Of a stretch of DNA of 64,000 nucleotides, positions 35,262 to 42,431 are shown in pieces. The stretch's first letter is position 1. The number at the start of each line of letters is the position of its first letter. Under the pieces are notes generated by a model. The model ran no database searches and was not told the DNA's origin. It saw only the letters and a program-made list of their open reading frames with translations. The position numbers were made by a program, and so were the translations under genes. Origin of the DNA: Nonomuraea montanisoli. GTDB taxonomy: Bacteria > Actinomycetota > Actinomycetes > Streptosporangiales > Streptosporangiaceae. Location of the stretch: assembly GCF_013363975.1 (NCBI RefSeq), contig NZ_JABWGN010000018.1:164266-228265 (forward strand). The letters run 5' to 3'.

Positions 35262-35453
35262 TCACAGGCGGGACTTAGCGAACGCCTCCAAGACTGCCGT
35301 GGGATCGAATCCGTTGGCGATGAGGATGGCTATGATGATCACCACAGCGATCGTCACGAGAGCCGCTGGGGGGCAAGAAACAGTGAGCATGAACCGCTCG
35401 TCGGGCTTAGGGGCCTTGTCGGGGGGCGGCTCGGCTGGTGCGTTCCTAGGCAC
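35262..35453 (-). CDS. Small single-pass membrane protein
   Basis: 63 aa from the GTG at 35453, preceded by AGGAGG 4 nt upstream; a GTG at 35486 is an alternative. A Pro/Lys-rich N-terminus (APAEPPPDKAPKPDERF) is followed by one strongly hydrophobic helix (AALVTIAVVIIIAILIANGF) and a short tail. No family is recognised. The 249-bp spacer upstream (35487-35735) holds no gene I can support. Confidence 0.5.
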   Translation of the reverse strand: MPRNAPAEPPPDKAPKPDERFMLTVSCPPAALVTIAVVIIIAILIANGFDPTAVLEAFAKSRL

Positions 35454-35735
35454 CTGACCTCCTGTGATGCGGTGATTGAACACCACCGAACCATGGGGCG
35501 CGTTGCATCCCGCCCTGAGACGCAGATACCGTGAATATGAACAAGCATGTACCAGCGTCAGGACTGTGGTCCGGTGATGCGTGCTGAATAGGACTCGGAC
35601 CGCTGCAACGGGCCGGGTCTTATTCGTTAGAGCGCCTTCAAGAGCTCGCTTCGGATCCAGAGCAGCGCAGTGCCCCAGGCGAGCCCGTGGACGCTTGATC
35701 TCTAAGAGAGAATGTGCGTTCCTTCGGTTCCGACC

Positions 35736-36674
35736 CTAGAGGGCATCACCTCGGCTGCTGCTGTAACCACCCCCCTCCGGCCAAATGATCATGATGTCTT
35801 GGCTGTGAGCGAGCTCGATCAGATCGGTGCGCGCTGGCTTGGCCGGCAACAGAATGGCTCTGGCGGCGTCAGGTAGAAAGCGGCCATAGTCGGCCAACTG
35901 GCCAATGGCCATGCGGACCGACGTCCGGGTGGCGCTGCCCTTGACTTCGACCAGCAGCTGAAGGTTCTCGTCATACAGGTCGGTGAACAGAGGACGTTTC
36001 TCGCCCTCAGGCAGGAACTGATGGCGGGTCACCGTGTGGCCCTTACCGCGGAGATGGCCACTGAAGTCCACTAGTAGTTGGTTCTCGGTCCGATCAACCT
36101 GATCCACCTGACGGGAGGGCGTTACGAATGTACGTTCCGTGACCGGATGCGCTTCAATAGGAAGTTCTTGTACCTTGTGAGGAGAGGCTGCAAGCAGGCG
36201 GGCTAGGCTCGATTGTGGAGCAAGTACCTCGGCATCAACAGCGCGAAGGCGAAAGACGATCACCTTGCGCAATCTGCCACCCTTGGCGTCTGGCGCGTCT
36301 ATCTCGTAATAGGGCTCAGTGTCGTCGAGCTCGAATTCACCGACGTAGGTCAGGGCCCTGCTCGCGACCAGGAAGACGCGCAACGCGCGTCCCTCCGCTT
36401 TGTGGTTGAGGATGCTCGCGTTGCCGGACATCATCCGCTGGTCACCGTATTGGCCTTCGCCGGTGAAGTGGAACAGTCCGTCAGGCATCCAGCCGTCGAA
36501 GTAGCCCTGCCTCTCACTCTCCACCAGATTGGTGAAGAGGAAGACGTTGGGAGTGAGGCTGGATGGCGCAATGCCGGCCTGAGTGCGTCCCCCATAAGTG
36601 GCGTGCAGTTGCTTGCGCTCGATCTGCTCGCCCGGCTTCAGGGTCCACACGGGCGCATCGGAGCGCGTGTCCAT
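35736..36674 (-). CDS. Putative modification-dependent restriction nuclease (SRA-like + PD-(D/E)XK)
   Basis: 312 aa. The N-terminal ~165 residues contain GLFHFTGEGQYGDQRM and SGNASILNHKAEGRALRVFL. This resembles the SRA-like reader of ScoMcrA-type type IV enzymes, which bind modified DNA (recognised from memory, unverified). The C-terminal ~110 residues have Asp in PLFTDLYDENLQLLVEVKG, where the D-x(n)-E-x-K spacing is that of PD-(D/E)XK nucleases, plus the following QLADYGRF helix. A GGGAGGTGG ribosome-binding site lies before the ATG, with TATGGT at 36709-36714 as a possible -10. With the Type I system it would make the element a two-layer defence cargo. Confidence 0.6.
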   Translation of the reverse strand: MDTRSDAPVWTLKPGEQIERKQLHATYGGRTQAGIAPSSLTPNVFLFTNLVESERQGYFDGWMPDGLFHFTGEGQYGDQRMMSGNASILNHKAEGRALRVFLVASRALTYVGEFELDDTEPYYEIDAPDAKGGRLRKVIVFRLRAVDAEVLAPQSSLARLLAASPHKVQELPIEAHPVTERTFVTPSRQVDQVDRTENQLLVDFSGHLRGKGHTVTRHQFLPEGEKRPLFTDLYDENLQLLVEVKGSATRTSVRMAIGQLADYGRFLPDAARAILLPAKPARTDLIELAHSQDIMIIWPEGGGYSSSRGDAL

Positions 36675-37261
36675 TGTCCACCTCCCTACCGATCATCGTG
36701 TGCTGTCTACCATACTGGATCTCCGAAGCCGACAGGCGAATCGGACCACGTTTTTCTGCATCCGATTGCGGTCGACCTCTTACGGCATGATGATCTTGCG
36801 GTGTCGGGGGCGCCCCGGGGCCCGAGCAGAGGTCCGGCACGGACGGGGAAGTGCGTTCTGCGGCTCACGACGAGCCGAGACGCTGGCCTCTTGATGTACG
36901 AGCTGGCCGAGGTGTCAGGCGGGGGAGGCGGCGGCCTGATTGTGGCGAATCCGAGGCAGTCCAGCAATCAGACTCCAGATCGCCGTCCATGGACCTTGAA
37001 GGGTTCACGTAGGGGGGCGGTCCAGAGTTGATCGAGGTGATCGTGAGCCGCACCAGGTGCGGGCGAATGGCCCACTTAGCTGCGCCAATCGCCGTTCCAC
37101 ATGGGCTGCTTGGCGGTGCCTACGATCTTGCAGACGCGGCTGCTAACAACGGGCTTGGGCGATCTTAGATACGAGTGGATGGCGCCTTCGTCAAGTGAAG
37201 CCTCCAGCAGGTCTTGTCGCCCGTCCTGGACGGCTCTGGGCGATCAAGTTTTCATTCGTAA
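36675..37261. other. 587-bp spacer without a supported gene
   Basis: It holds the promoter side of the nuclease gene and the 3' flank of the HAD-like gene. A small frame at 36894-37031 (MYELAEVSGGGGGG start) has neither a good ribosome-binding site nor a recognisable family. I see no tRNA, hairpin pair or long repeat. Confidence 0.4.
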
Positions 37262-37981
37262 TCAAGTGCTCAGGACAGGGACCGTTGCGAAGCCGTCGGC
37301 GAGATCAGCCATGGAGGAGATGGCCACCGCGTCGGGAGGATGGGCGAGGCGCTTGCGGGGGCCACGCTTGTTGACCACTCCGAGGGAGCGGATCCCGGCG
37401 CGCCTGGCCAGGCGCGTGGACTCCGGGCTCAGGGTGACCAGGGCGCAGTCGGCGGGCTTGGCGTCGAGTTCTTGCACGGTCTTTTTGAGGAGGGCTTCGC
37501 CCGTCCAGTCGTCGGCCGGCAGCGGGATGAGCCACTCACGGCCGACGACCCCTCCGACGAACTGTCGGAGGCCGTGCAGGTCCAGGTAGGTCTCCATCGC
37601 GTCAGAGGAGGTGTCGCCGACCACCGCGATGCGTCTGCCGCTGGCGTGGCAGGCGTGCAGCGCTTCGCGTACTCCTGGTACGGGCACGGCCGTGCGTGCC
37701 GCCGTGATCTCGGCGTCGCGCACGAGCCGGGCCGCTTCGGCGCCGATGTCCCGGTTGACGTCCTGGGCGTACCACATCATATCGATCGGGTCCGAGTTGA
37801 TGGCGACGAGGAACGGCATCCGGTGCCCCGAGGCGAAGAGCCGGTCGTGGATCTCCCTGGCGATCGGTGCCGGGTCCATCTGGTCAGAGAGGCCGCAGAT
37901 CGCGTCGTCGAAGACGAAGAGGGCGGCGCGGGTCTGCTCCAGGACTCGGGCGACATGGGGTCGTGTCGTCCTGACTGCCAA
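37262..37981 (-). CDS. HAD-fold protein lacking canonical catalytic aspartates
   Basis: 239 aa from a TTG, with GAGGAG 6 nt upstream. The overall order matches actinobacterial HAD phosphatases: motif I region ALFVFDDAICGL, motif II region RIAVVGDTSSDAMETYLDLHGL, and a motif IV region ALVTLSPESTRLARRAGI followed by LGVVNKRG. In typical relatives motif I reads D-F-D-G-P-[IV]-C. Here the nucleophile position is Val, and the acidic Gly-Asp-Ser-x-x-Asp of motif IV is replaced by Leu-Ser-Pro-Glu-Ser. It is therefore likely non-catalytic or changed in function. The last element gene before attR; GTATGTA repeats lie upstream. Confidence 0.7.
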   Translation of the reverse strand: MAVRTTRPHVARVLEQTRAALFVFDDAICGLSDQMDPAPIAREIHDRLFASGHRMPFLVAINSDPIDMMWYAQDVNRDIGAEAARLVRDAEITAARTAVPVPGVREALHACHASGRRIAVVGDTSSDAMETYLDLHGLRQFVGGVVGREWLIPLPADDWTGEALLKKTVQELDAKPADCALVTLSPESTRLARRAGIRSLGVVNKRGPRKRLAHPPDAVAISSMADLADGFATVPVLST

Positions 37982-37996
37982 CCGGACTCCTCGCCG

Positions 37997-38023
37997 AAGT
38001 ATGTAGAAGTATGTATACGTAGG
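37997..38023. promoter_or_regulatory. Operator-like GTATGTA repeats upstream of the HAD-like gene
   Basis: GAAGTATGTA occurs twice in tandem (37997-38016) and runs into a GTATAC palindrome followed by GTAGG. The block lies directly upstream of the 37262-37981 gene. GTATAC-centred repeats resemble GntR-family sites that control AICE genes (inference); no GntR gene is present in the element. Confidence 0.4.
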
Positions 38024-38060
38024 TCAGTGGCCGCGAGGCACCCGATCAGGTTGCCGGTCG

Positions 38061-38115
38061 CCTGTGTACTGGAAGGTATCGCAAGCACCTCCGGCGACAC
38101 CTTCCAGTACACAGG
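38061..38115. repeat. 17-bp perfect inverted repeat with 21-bp loop next to attR
   Basis: CCTGTGTACTGGAAGGT at 38061-38077 is matched by its exact complement at 38099-38115. There is no T-tract on either side. It lies downstream of the M15 peptidase and upstream of the HAD-like gene, 110 bp from attR. It could be a terminator, a rolling-circle origin structure or an accessory recombination site. Confidence 0.8.
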
Positions 38116-38218
38116 GCACAACGAGGGCACACGAGGGTGTGAGGCGACCGGAGAAGCCGAGAAACGGTGAGTGACCGCACCGCAGGTCAATGGCCAGGTC
38201 GCGGCATCACTCCAGCTC

Positions 38219-38980
38219 TCAACGCCCGCTGCGGGAGAAGTGCTGGTAGTCCTTGGTGCCGGACCAGGAGCCGCCCCAGCCCCAGCCCACCGCGGCGAAC
38301 GTGCGCACCACGCGGTCGCCCGCGTTGATGACGCCCTCGCCGCGCATCGGACGGTGGGCGTACTTCTTGGCGTTGGCGTGGGCGGTGCTGCCGGAGGCCG
38401 TCACGTACGGGTTCTCGCGCGGGTTGAGGTCGATGGCCTCGCCGTACGCGTGGTTGGACCAGTTGCTCGAACCCGTGGCGGCCCGGCAGTTGAACGCCGA
38501 GGTGTTGTCGGCGTCGATGGAGTCGTAGTCGTCGCCCTTGTAGACGTCCACGAGCCGCATCTGCCTGATCGGGTAGCGCATGGCGTACAGCTTCTTGAAG
38601 ACGGTCACGACGTCGTCGGTGACGGTCTTGCGCACGACCAGCTCGCCGGTGTGGGCGCGGTCGTCGAAGCCCCAGTACGTCATCGTGACCAGCCGCAGGT
38701 CCTGGTGGGAGACCGGGCACCCGGGACGCCAGGAGTACGGCAGGCGCTTGCGGGCGATCGGGGTCACCTTGGCGGCGAACGGCGGCGGCCCGGTTCTCGT
38801 CGGGGAGGGCGTGGGCGCCGGTGTGGTGGCGCCCGCCCCGCCGGTCGCGGACGTGGGAGCCGACGGCAGGCTCTGGGTGGACGGAGCGGCTGAGGACCCG
38901 GCCGGGGCCGGCTGACCGCCGCCGCCGCCGCACGAAATGGACGCGAGCACCACGAACGCCATGGTGGCAGCACCTTTCAT
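38219..38980 (-). CDS. M15-family (VanY-like) D-alanyl-D-alanine peptidase, exported
   Basis: 253 aa. A short hydrophobic N-terminus ends at Cys-Gly-Gly-Gly-Gly-Gly, so it is exported and perhaps lipidated although the -3 residue is not Leu. A Pro/Ser/Thr linker (25-70) precedes the peptidase domain, with SAFNCRAATG, the metal ligands in NHAYGEAIDLNP (His-x6-Asp) and the C-terminal His in DYQHFSRSGR. It trims peptidoglycan stem peptides. TAGGGT 6 nt before the ATG (38987-38992) suggests a leaderless message. The last codons come from the integrated element, yet still read Ser-Gly-Arg-stop. Confidence 0.85.
   Translation of the reverse strand: MKGAATMAFVVLASISCGGGGGQPAPAGSSAAPSTQSLPSAPTSATGGAGATTPAPTPSPTRTGPPPFAAKVTPIARKRLPYSWRPGCPVSHQDLRLVTMTYWGFDDRAHTGELVVRKTVTDDVVTVFKKLYAMRYPIRQMRLVDVYKGDDYDSIDADNTSAFNCRAATGSSNWSNHAYGEAIDLNPRENPYVTASGSTAHANAKKYAHRPMRGEGVINAGDRVVRTFAAVGWGWGGSWSGTKDYQHFSRSGR
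38226..38251. repeat. attR: right 26-bp direct repeat of the integrated element
   Basis: Identical to 22305-22330. It lies within the last codons of the M15 peptidase gene. The seven element bases beyond it (38219-38225) supply a GG/GCG-type silent variant of the same Gly-Arg-stop ending. Confidence 0.9.
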
Positions 38981-39085
38981 CTGGCCACCCTACGCGAAGC
39001 CGGTCAGGAGCCCCACCCGAAGACGGAGGGCCCGCAGCTTTCCGGGTAAACAGGCAATCCCATACCAGGTGACCGCAAACCGGTA

Positions 39086-39114
39086 TTGACATCCGCATTC
39101 CGCACCCGCACTCT
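39086..39114 (+). promoter_or_regulatory. Promoter of the betaine-demethylase/formaldehyde operon
   Basis: TTGACA at 39086-39091 and CACTCT at 39109-39114 are 17 bp apart. The same TTGAC[AG]-N17-[CG]A[CT]TCT form stands before 49495 and 55267. The IclR-type dyad begins one base after the -10, a repressor position. Confidence 0.6.
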
Positions 39115-39115
39115 G

Positions 39116-39130
39116 TTGCGTATAGCGCTA
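39116..39130. promoter_or_regulatory. IclR-type operator TTGCGTATAGCGCTA
   Basis: It matches TTGCG-N5-CGCAA in eight of ten dyad positions (right half CGCTA). It sits between the -10 and the ferredoxin start codon. Confidence 0.65.
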
Positions 39131-39164
39131 GACGTTGCTCTTTGTGAAACCGGGGTGTGCCACG

Positions 39165-39515
39165 ATGATCCCTGCGTGCCCTCTCGCGTCACTGCCGCGA
39201 GGCGAGGCTCTCCGCCTCGACGTCGATCCGCCCATCGCCGTCTTCCACACCGACGACGGTGAGATCTTCGCGATCGACGACACCTGCACCCACCAGGACG
39301 CCTCGCTGGCGGACGGCTGGCTGGAGGGCTGCGAGGTCGAGTGCCCGCTGCACGCCTCGCGGTTCGACCTGCGCACCGGAAAGGTGGACGCCCCGCCCGC
39401 CAAGCGGCCGGTCCGCACCCACGAGGTCGTCGTCGAGGACGACACCATCTATGTCGTGCCGTCGGACGCGCCGCCCAACCTCCCGCCGGGCGTCACCCTG
39501 AAGGGGGAGGCGTGA
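39165..39515 (+). CDS. Rieske-type [2Fe-2S] ferredoxin
   Basis: 116 aa from the ATG at 39165; upstream TTG/GTG frames would place the operator inside the gene. Cluster ligands are Cys-Thr-His in DDTCTHQDASL and Cys-Pro-Leu-His in EVECPLHASRFDL, the C-x-H...C-x2-H pattern with short spacing of soluble ferredoxins of the NirD/BphF group. It should shuttle electrons from the reductase encoded next to the Rieske oxygenase three genes on. The stop overlaps the reductase GTG (GTGA), so the two are translationally coupled. Confidence 0.9.
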   Translation: MIPACPLASLPRGEALRLDVDPPIAVFHTDDGEIFAIDDTCTHQDASLADGWLEGCEVECPLHASRFDLRTGKVDAPPAKRPVRTHEVVVEDDTIYVVPSDAPPNLPPGVTLKGEA

Positions 39516-40684
39516 ACACCGTCTGCGTCGTCGGCGCCTCGCTGGCCGGGCTGCTCACCGCTCGCGCGCTGCGCAGCCAGGGCTACGCCGGGCGGCTCGT
39601 CGTCATCGGCGACGAACCGCACCGGCCCTACGACCGCCCGCCGCTGTCCAAGGACTTCCTCAAGGGCGCGATCGGCGAGGCCGACCTGGCCCTGGAGGGC
39701 GAGGACGAGGAGCCGGGCATCGAGTGGCGACTCGGCGTGGCCGCCACCCACCTCGACGCGACCGCCCGCCGCGTGACGCTGAGCGACGGCACCTCCCTCG
39801 CCGCCGACGGCGTCGTCATCGCGACCGGCGCGGCCGCGCGCACGCTGCCCGGCACCGAGGGGCTCGCCGGGGTGCACACGCTGCGCACCCTGGACGACGC
39901 CCGTGCCCTGCGCGACGACCTCGGGACCGCCAGGAGGCTGGTGGTGATCGGCGGCGGCTTCATCGGCGCCGAAGTCGCCGCGACCGCCCGCGAGCTCGGC
40001 CTCGACGTCACGCTCGTCGAGTCGGGTCCGGCGCCGCTGGCCGGCGTCATCGGCCTCACGATGGCGCAGGCCGTGGCCGACCTGCACGAGCAGCGCGGCG
40101 TCCGGCTGGTCCGCGGCGTCCAGGTGACGGAGGTGACCGGCACGGACCGCGCCGACGGCGTGCGGCTGTCGGACGGCACGCACCTGCCCGCCGACGTCGT
40201 GGTCGCCGGGATCGGGGCCGTGCCCAACATCGCCTGGCTGCGGGGCAGCGGGCTGGAGCTGGGCGACGGCGTGCTCTGCGACGAGGGCGGCGGCGCCTCC
40301 GTCCCCGGCGTCGTGGCCGTCGGCGACTGCGCGGCCTGGTGGGACCCGGTACGGAGCCGCCACCACCGGATCGAACACTGGACCGGCGCCCGCCAGCGGG
40401 CCGTCGTCGCGGCGGCGACCCTGCTGTCCGGCGGCACCGCCCGCCCCGAGCCGGCGCGCCCCGCCTACTTCTGGTCCGACCAGTTCGACGTGAAGATCCA
40501 GTTCATCGGGCACGCCCGCGACGCGGACACGGTGACCGTGGAGGAGGGCGACCCGGCGGGCGGCAGCTTCCTCGCCGTCTACCGTCAGGGAGACCGCCCG
40601 GTGGCGGTGCTGGGCGTCAACCAGGTCCGGCTGTTCACGCGCTGGCGCCGCCAGTTGGAGACCGCGCCGGTGCAGGCCGGCTGA
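39512..40684 (+). CDS. FAD-dependent NAD(P)H:ferredoxin reductase
   Basis: 390 aa. FAD-binding GxGxxG-like VGASLAGLLTARALR lies at the N-terminus (the first Gly is kept, the second is Ser/Leu-shifted) and the NAD site reads VVIGGGFIGAEVAATARELG near residue 150; the FAD-ribityl Asp is in VVAVGDCAAW. The C-terminal ~70 residues form the reductase dimer domain (YFWSDQFDVKIQFIG), typical of rubredoxin/ferredoxin reductases of aromatic oxygenase systems. It passes electrons to the adjacent Rieske ferredoxin for glycine betaine demethylation. GTG start overlaps the ferredoxin stop; GGGGGAGG precedes it. Confidence 0.9.
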   Translation: MNTVCVVGASLAGLLTARALRSQGYAGRLVVIGDEPHRPYDRPPLSKDFLKGAIGEADLALEGEDEEPGIEWRLGVAATHLDATARRVTLSDGTSLAADGVVIATGAAARTLPGTEGLAGVHTLRTLDDARALRDDLGTARRLVVIGGGFIGAEVAATARELGLDVTLVESGPAPLAGVIGLTMAQAVADLHEQRGVRLVRGVQVTEVTGTDRADGVRLSDGTHLPADVVVAGIGAVPNIAWLRGSGLELGDGVLCDEGGGASVPGVVAVGDCAAWWDPVRSRHHRIEHWTGARQRAVVAAATLLSGGTARPEPARPAYFWSDQFDVKIQFIGHARDADTVTVEEGDPAGGSFLAVYRQGDRPVAVLGVNQVRLFTRWRRQLETAPVQAG

Positions 40685-40698
40685 AACAGGAGTGAATC

Positions 40699-41784
40699 AT
40701 GGCTCATGAAGTACGCGGCGTGGTCGCGACGGGCAAGGGCAAGCCGGTCAGCCTGGAGACGATCCTGGTGCCGGACCCGGGTCCCGGCGAGGCGCTGGTC
40801 AAGGTGCAGGCGTGCGGCGTCTGCCACACCGACCTGCACTACCGCGAGGGCGGCATCAACGACGACTTCCCGTTCCTGCTCGGCCACGAGGCGGCCGGGG
40901 TGGTCGAGGCCGTCGGCCCGGACGTCACCGAGGTCGCCCCCGGTGACTTCGTGATCCTGAACTGGCGCGCGGTGTGCGGGTCGTGCCGCGCCTGTCTCAG
41001 GGGCCGCCCGCAGTACTGCTTCGCCACCCACAACGCCACCCAGAAGATGACGCTCCTGGACGGCACGCCGCTCAGCCCCGCGCTGGGCATCGGCGCGTTC
41101 GCGGACAAGACGCTGGTGGCCGCGGGGCAGTGCACGAAGGTCGATCCGGCCGCCTCCCCGGCCGCCGCGGGGCTCCTCGGGTGCGGCGTGATGGCCGGTC
41201 TCGGCGCGGCCGTGAACACCGGCGCGGTCGGCCGCGGCGACTCGGTCGCGGTCATCGGCTGCGGCGGCGTCGGCAACGCGGCGGTCGCCGGGGCGCGGCT
41301 GGCCGGCGCCACCACGATCATCGCCGTGGACGTGGACGACCGGAAGCTGGAGTGGGCGCGCGGCTTCGGCGCGACGCACACCGTGAACGCCAAGGAGAGC
41401 GACCCCGTCGAGCGGATCAGGGAGCTCACCGGCGGCTTCGGCGCGGACGTGGTGATCGACGCCGTCGGGCGTCCCGAGACGTACAAGCAGGCGTTCTACG
41501 CCCGCGACCTGGCCGGAACGGTCGTGCTCGTCGGGGTGCCGACGCCGGAGATGACGCTGGAGCTGCCGCTGCTCGACGTCTTCGGCCGCGGCGGCGCGCT
41601 GAAGTCGAGCTGGTACGGCGACTGCCTGCCCAGCCGCGACTTCCCCATGCTGGTCTCCCTCTTCCTGCAGGGGCGCTTCGAGCTGGACGCCTTCGTCACC
41701 GAGACCATCGGCCTGGACGACGTCGAGGAGGCCTTCGCCAAGATGCACCACGGCGAGGTGCTGCGGTCGGTGGTGGTGCTCTGA
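40699..41784 (+). CDS. mscR: S-(hydroxymethyl)mycothiol dehydrogenase
   Basis: 361 aa zinc MDR enzyme. The catalytic zinc site has Cys in ACGVCHTDLHYREGG and His-Glu in LLGHEAAGVVE; the structural zinc loop has four Cys in CGSCRACLRGRPQYC. The NAD-binding Gly motif is VIGCGGVGNAAVAGA. The sequence and the MBL-fold gene directly after match the Rv2259-Rv2260 pair of mycobacteria. It oxidises the formaldehyde-mycothiol adduct to S-formylmycothiol, removing formaldehyde released by betaine and sarcosine demethylation. AGGAG precedes the ATG; the stop overlaps the next ATG by one base. Confidence 0.9.
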   Translation: MAHEVRGVVATGKGKPVSLETILVPDPGPGEALVKVQACGVCHTDLHYREGGINDDFPFLLGHEAAGVVEAVGPDVTEVAPGDFVILNWRAVCGSCRACLRGRPQYCFATHNATQKMTLLDGTPLSPALGIGAFADKTLVAAGQCTKVDPAASPAAAGLLGCGVMAGLGAAVNTGAVGRGDSVAVIGCGGVGNAAVAGARLAGATTIIAVDVDDRKLEWARGFGATHTVNAKESDPVERIRELTGGFGADVVIDAVGRPETYKQAFYARDLAGTVVLVGVPTPEMTLELPLLDVFGRGGALKSSWYGDCLPSRDFPMLVSLFLQGRFELDAFVTETIGLDDVEEAFAKMHHGEVLRSVVVL

Positions 41785-42404
41785 TGGTCGACAAAATCAT
41801 CACCAAAGGCACGTTCTCCCTCGACGGCGGCACCTGGGACGTCGACAACAACGTCTGGCTGATCGGCGACGACGACCAGGTGCTCGTGGTCGACGCGGCC
41901 CACGACGCCGACGCGATCGAGCGGGCCGTGGCCGGCCGGCGCGTGACCGGGATCGTGTGCACGCACGCCCACGACGACCACGTGAACGCCGCTCCCGAGC
42001 TGGCCGCGCGCACCGGCGCGCCCGTGCTGCTGCACCCGGACGACGAGGTGCTGTGGAAGCTCGCGCACCCGTCGGCGACGCCCGATCGGGCGCTGGCGAA
42101 CGGGCAGATCCTGCGGGTCGGCGACCTGGCCGTGCATGTCCTGCACACTCCGGGGCACGCTCCGGGAGCGGTCAGCCTGTACGTGCCCGAGCTCGGCGCG
42201 TTGTTCTCCGGCGACACCCTGTTCCAGGGCGGGCCGGGGGCCACGGGCAGGTCGTACAGCGACTTCCCGACGATCATCGCGTCGATCAGCGGGACCTTGC
42301 TCACACTCCCCGCCGAGACGGTGGTGCACACCGGCCACGGCGACGACACCACCATCGGAGCCGAGGCTCCCCATCTTGAGGACTGGATCCGCCGAGGACA
42401 CTGA
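41784..42404 (+). CDS. MBL-fold hydrolase paired with mycothiol-dependent formaldehyde oxidation
   Basis: 206 aa. Metal motif THAHDDH (residues about 54-60) is followed by His in HTPGHAPGAV, Asp in FSGDTLFQGG and the last His in HTGHGDDT, the complete glyoxalase-II-like set. Homologues sit beside mscR in many actinobacteria (Rv2260 in M. tuberculosis). A role as S-formylmycothiol hydrolase releasing formate is plausible but, to my knowledge, not firmly shown. It overlaps the mscR stop codon (TGATG), indicating coupling. Confidence 0.85.
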   Translation: MVDKIITKGTFSLDGGTWDVDNNVWLIGDDDQVLVVDAAHDADAIERAVAGRRVTGIVCTHAHDDHVNAAPELAARTGAPVLLHPDDEVLWKLAHPSATPDRALANGQILRVGDLAVHVLHTPGHAPGAVSLYVPELGALFSGDTLFQGGPGATGRSYSDFPTIIASISGTLLTLPAETVVHTGHGDDTTIGAEAPHLEDWIRRGH

Positions 42405-42431
42405 CCCGGCCCGTACCAGAGGAGTACTCCC

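Larger units (their letters stand above)
22305..38251. mobile_element. AICE-like integrated element carrying restriction and other cargo
   Basis: 15.9 kb between 26-bp direct repeats. The left end has int, xis and rep in one leftward operon with 4-bp ATGA overlaps, the layout of pSAM2-type actinomycete integrative and conjugative elements. I find no FtsK/Tra transfer protein, no spread gene and no GntR/KorSA regulator. Integrase and one cargo gene carry single-base frameshifts and rep appears to lack its N-terminus, so the element is probably immobile. Several cargo genes have lower GC than the flanks, most clearly hsdS and hsdM. The target is the 3' end of a protein gene, not a tRNA, which is unusual for this class. 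Confidence 0.88.

Noticed and set aside
36894..37031. Small frame starting MYELAEVSGGGGGG
   Set aside because: The glycine run caught my eye as a possible precursor peptide, but there is no ribosome-binding site, maturation enzyme or recognisable leader.
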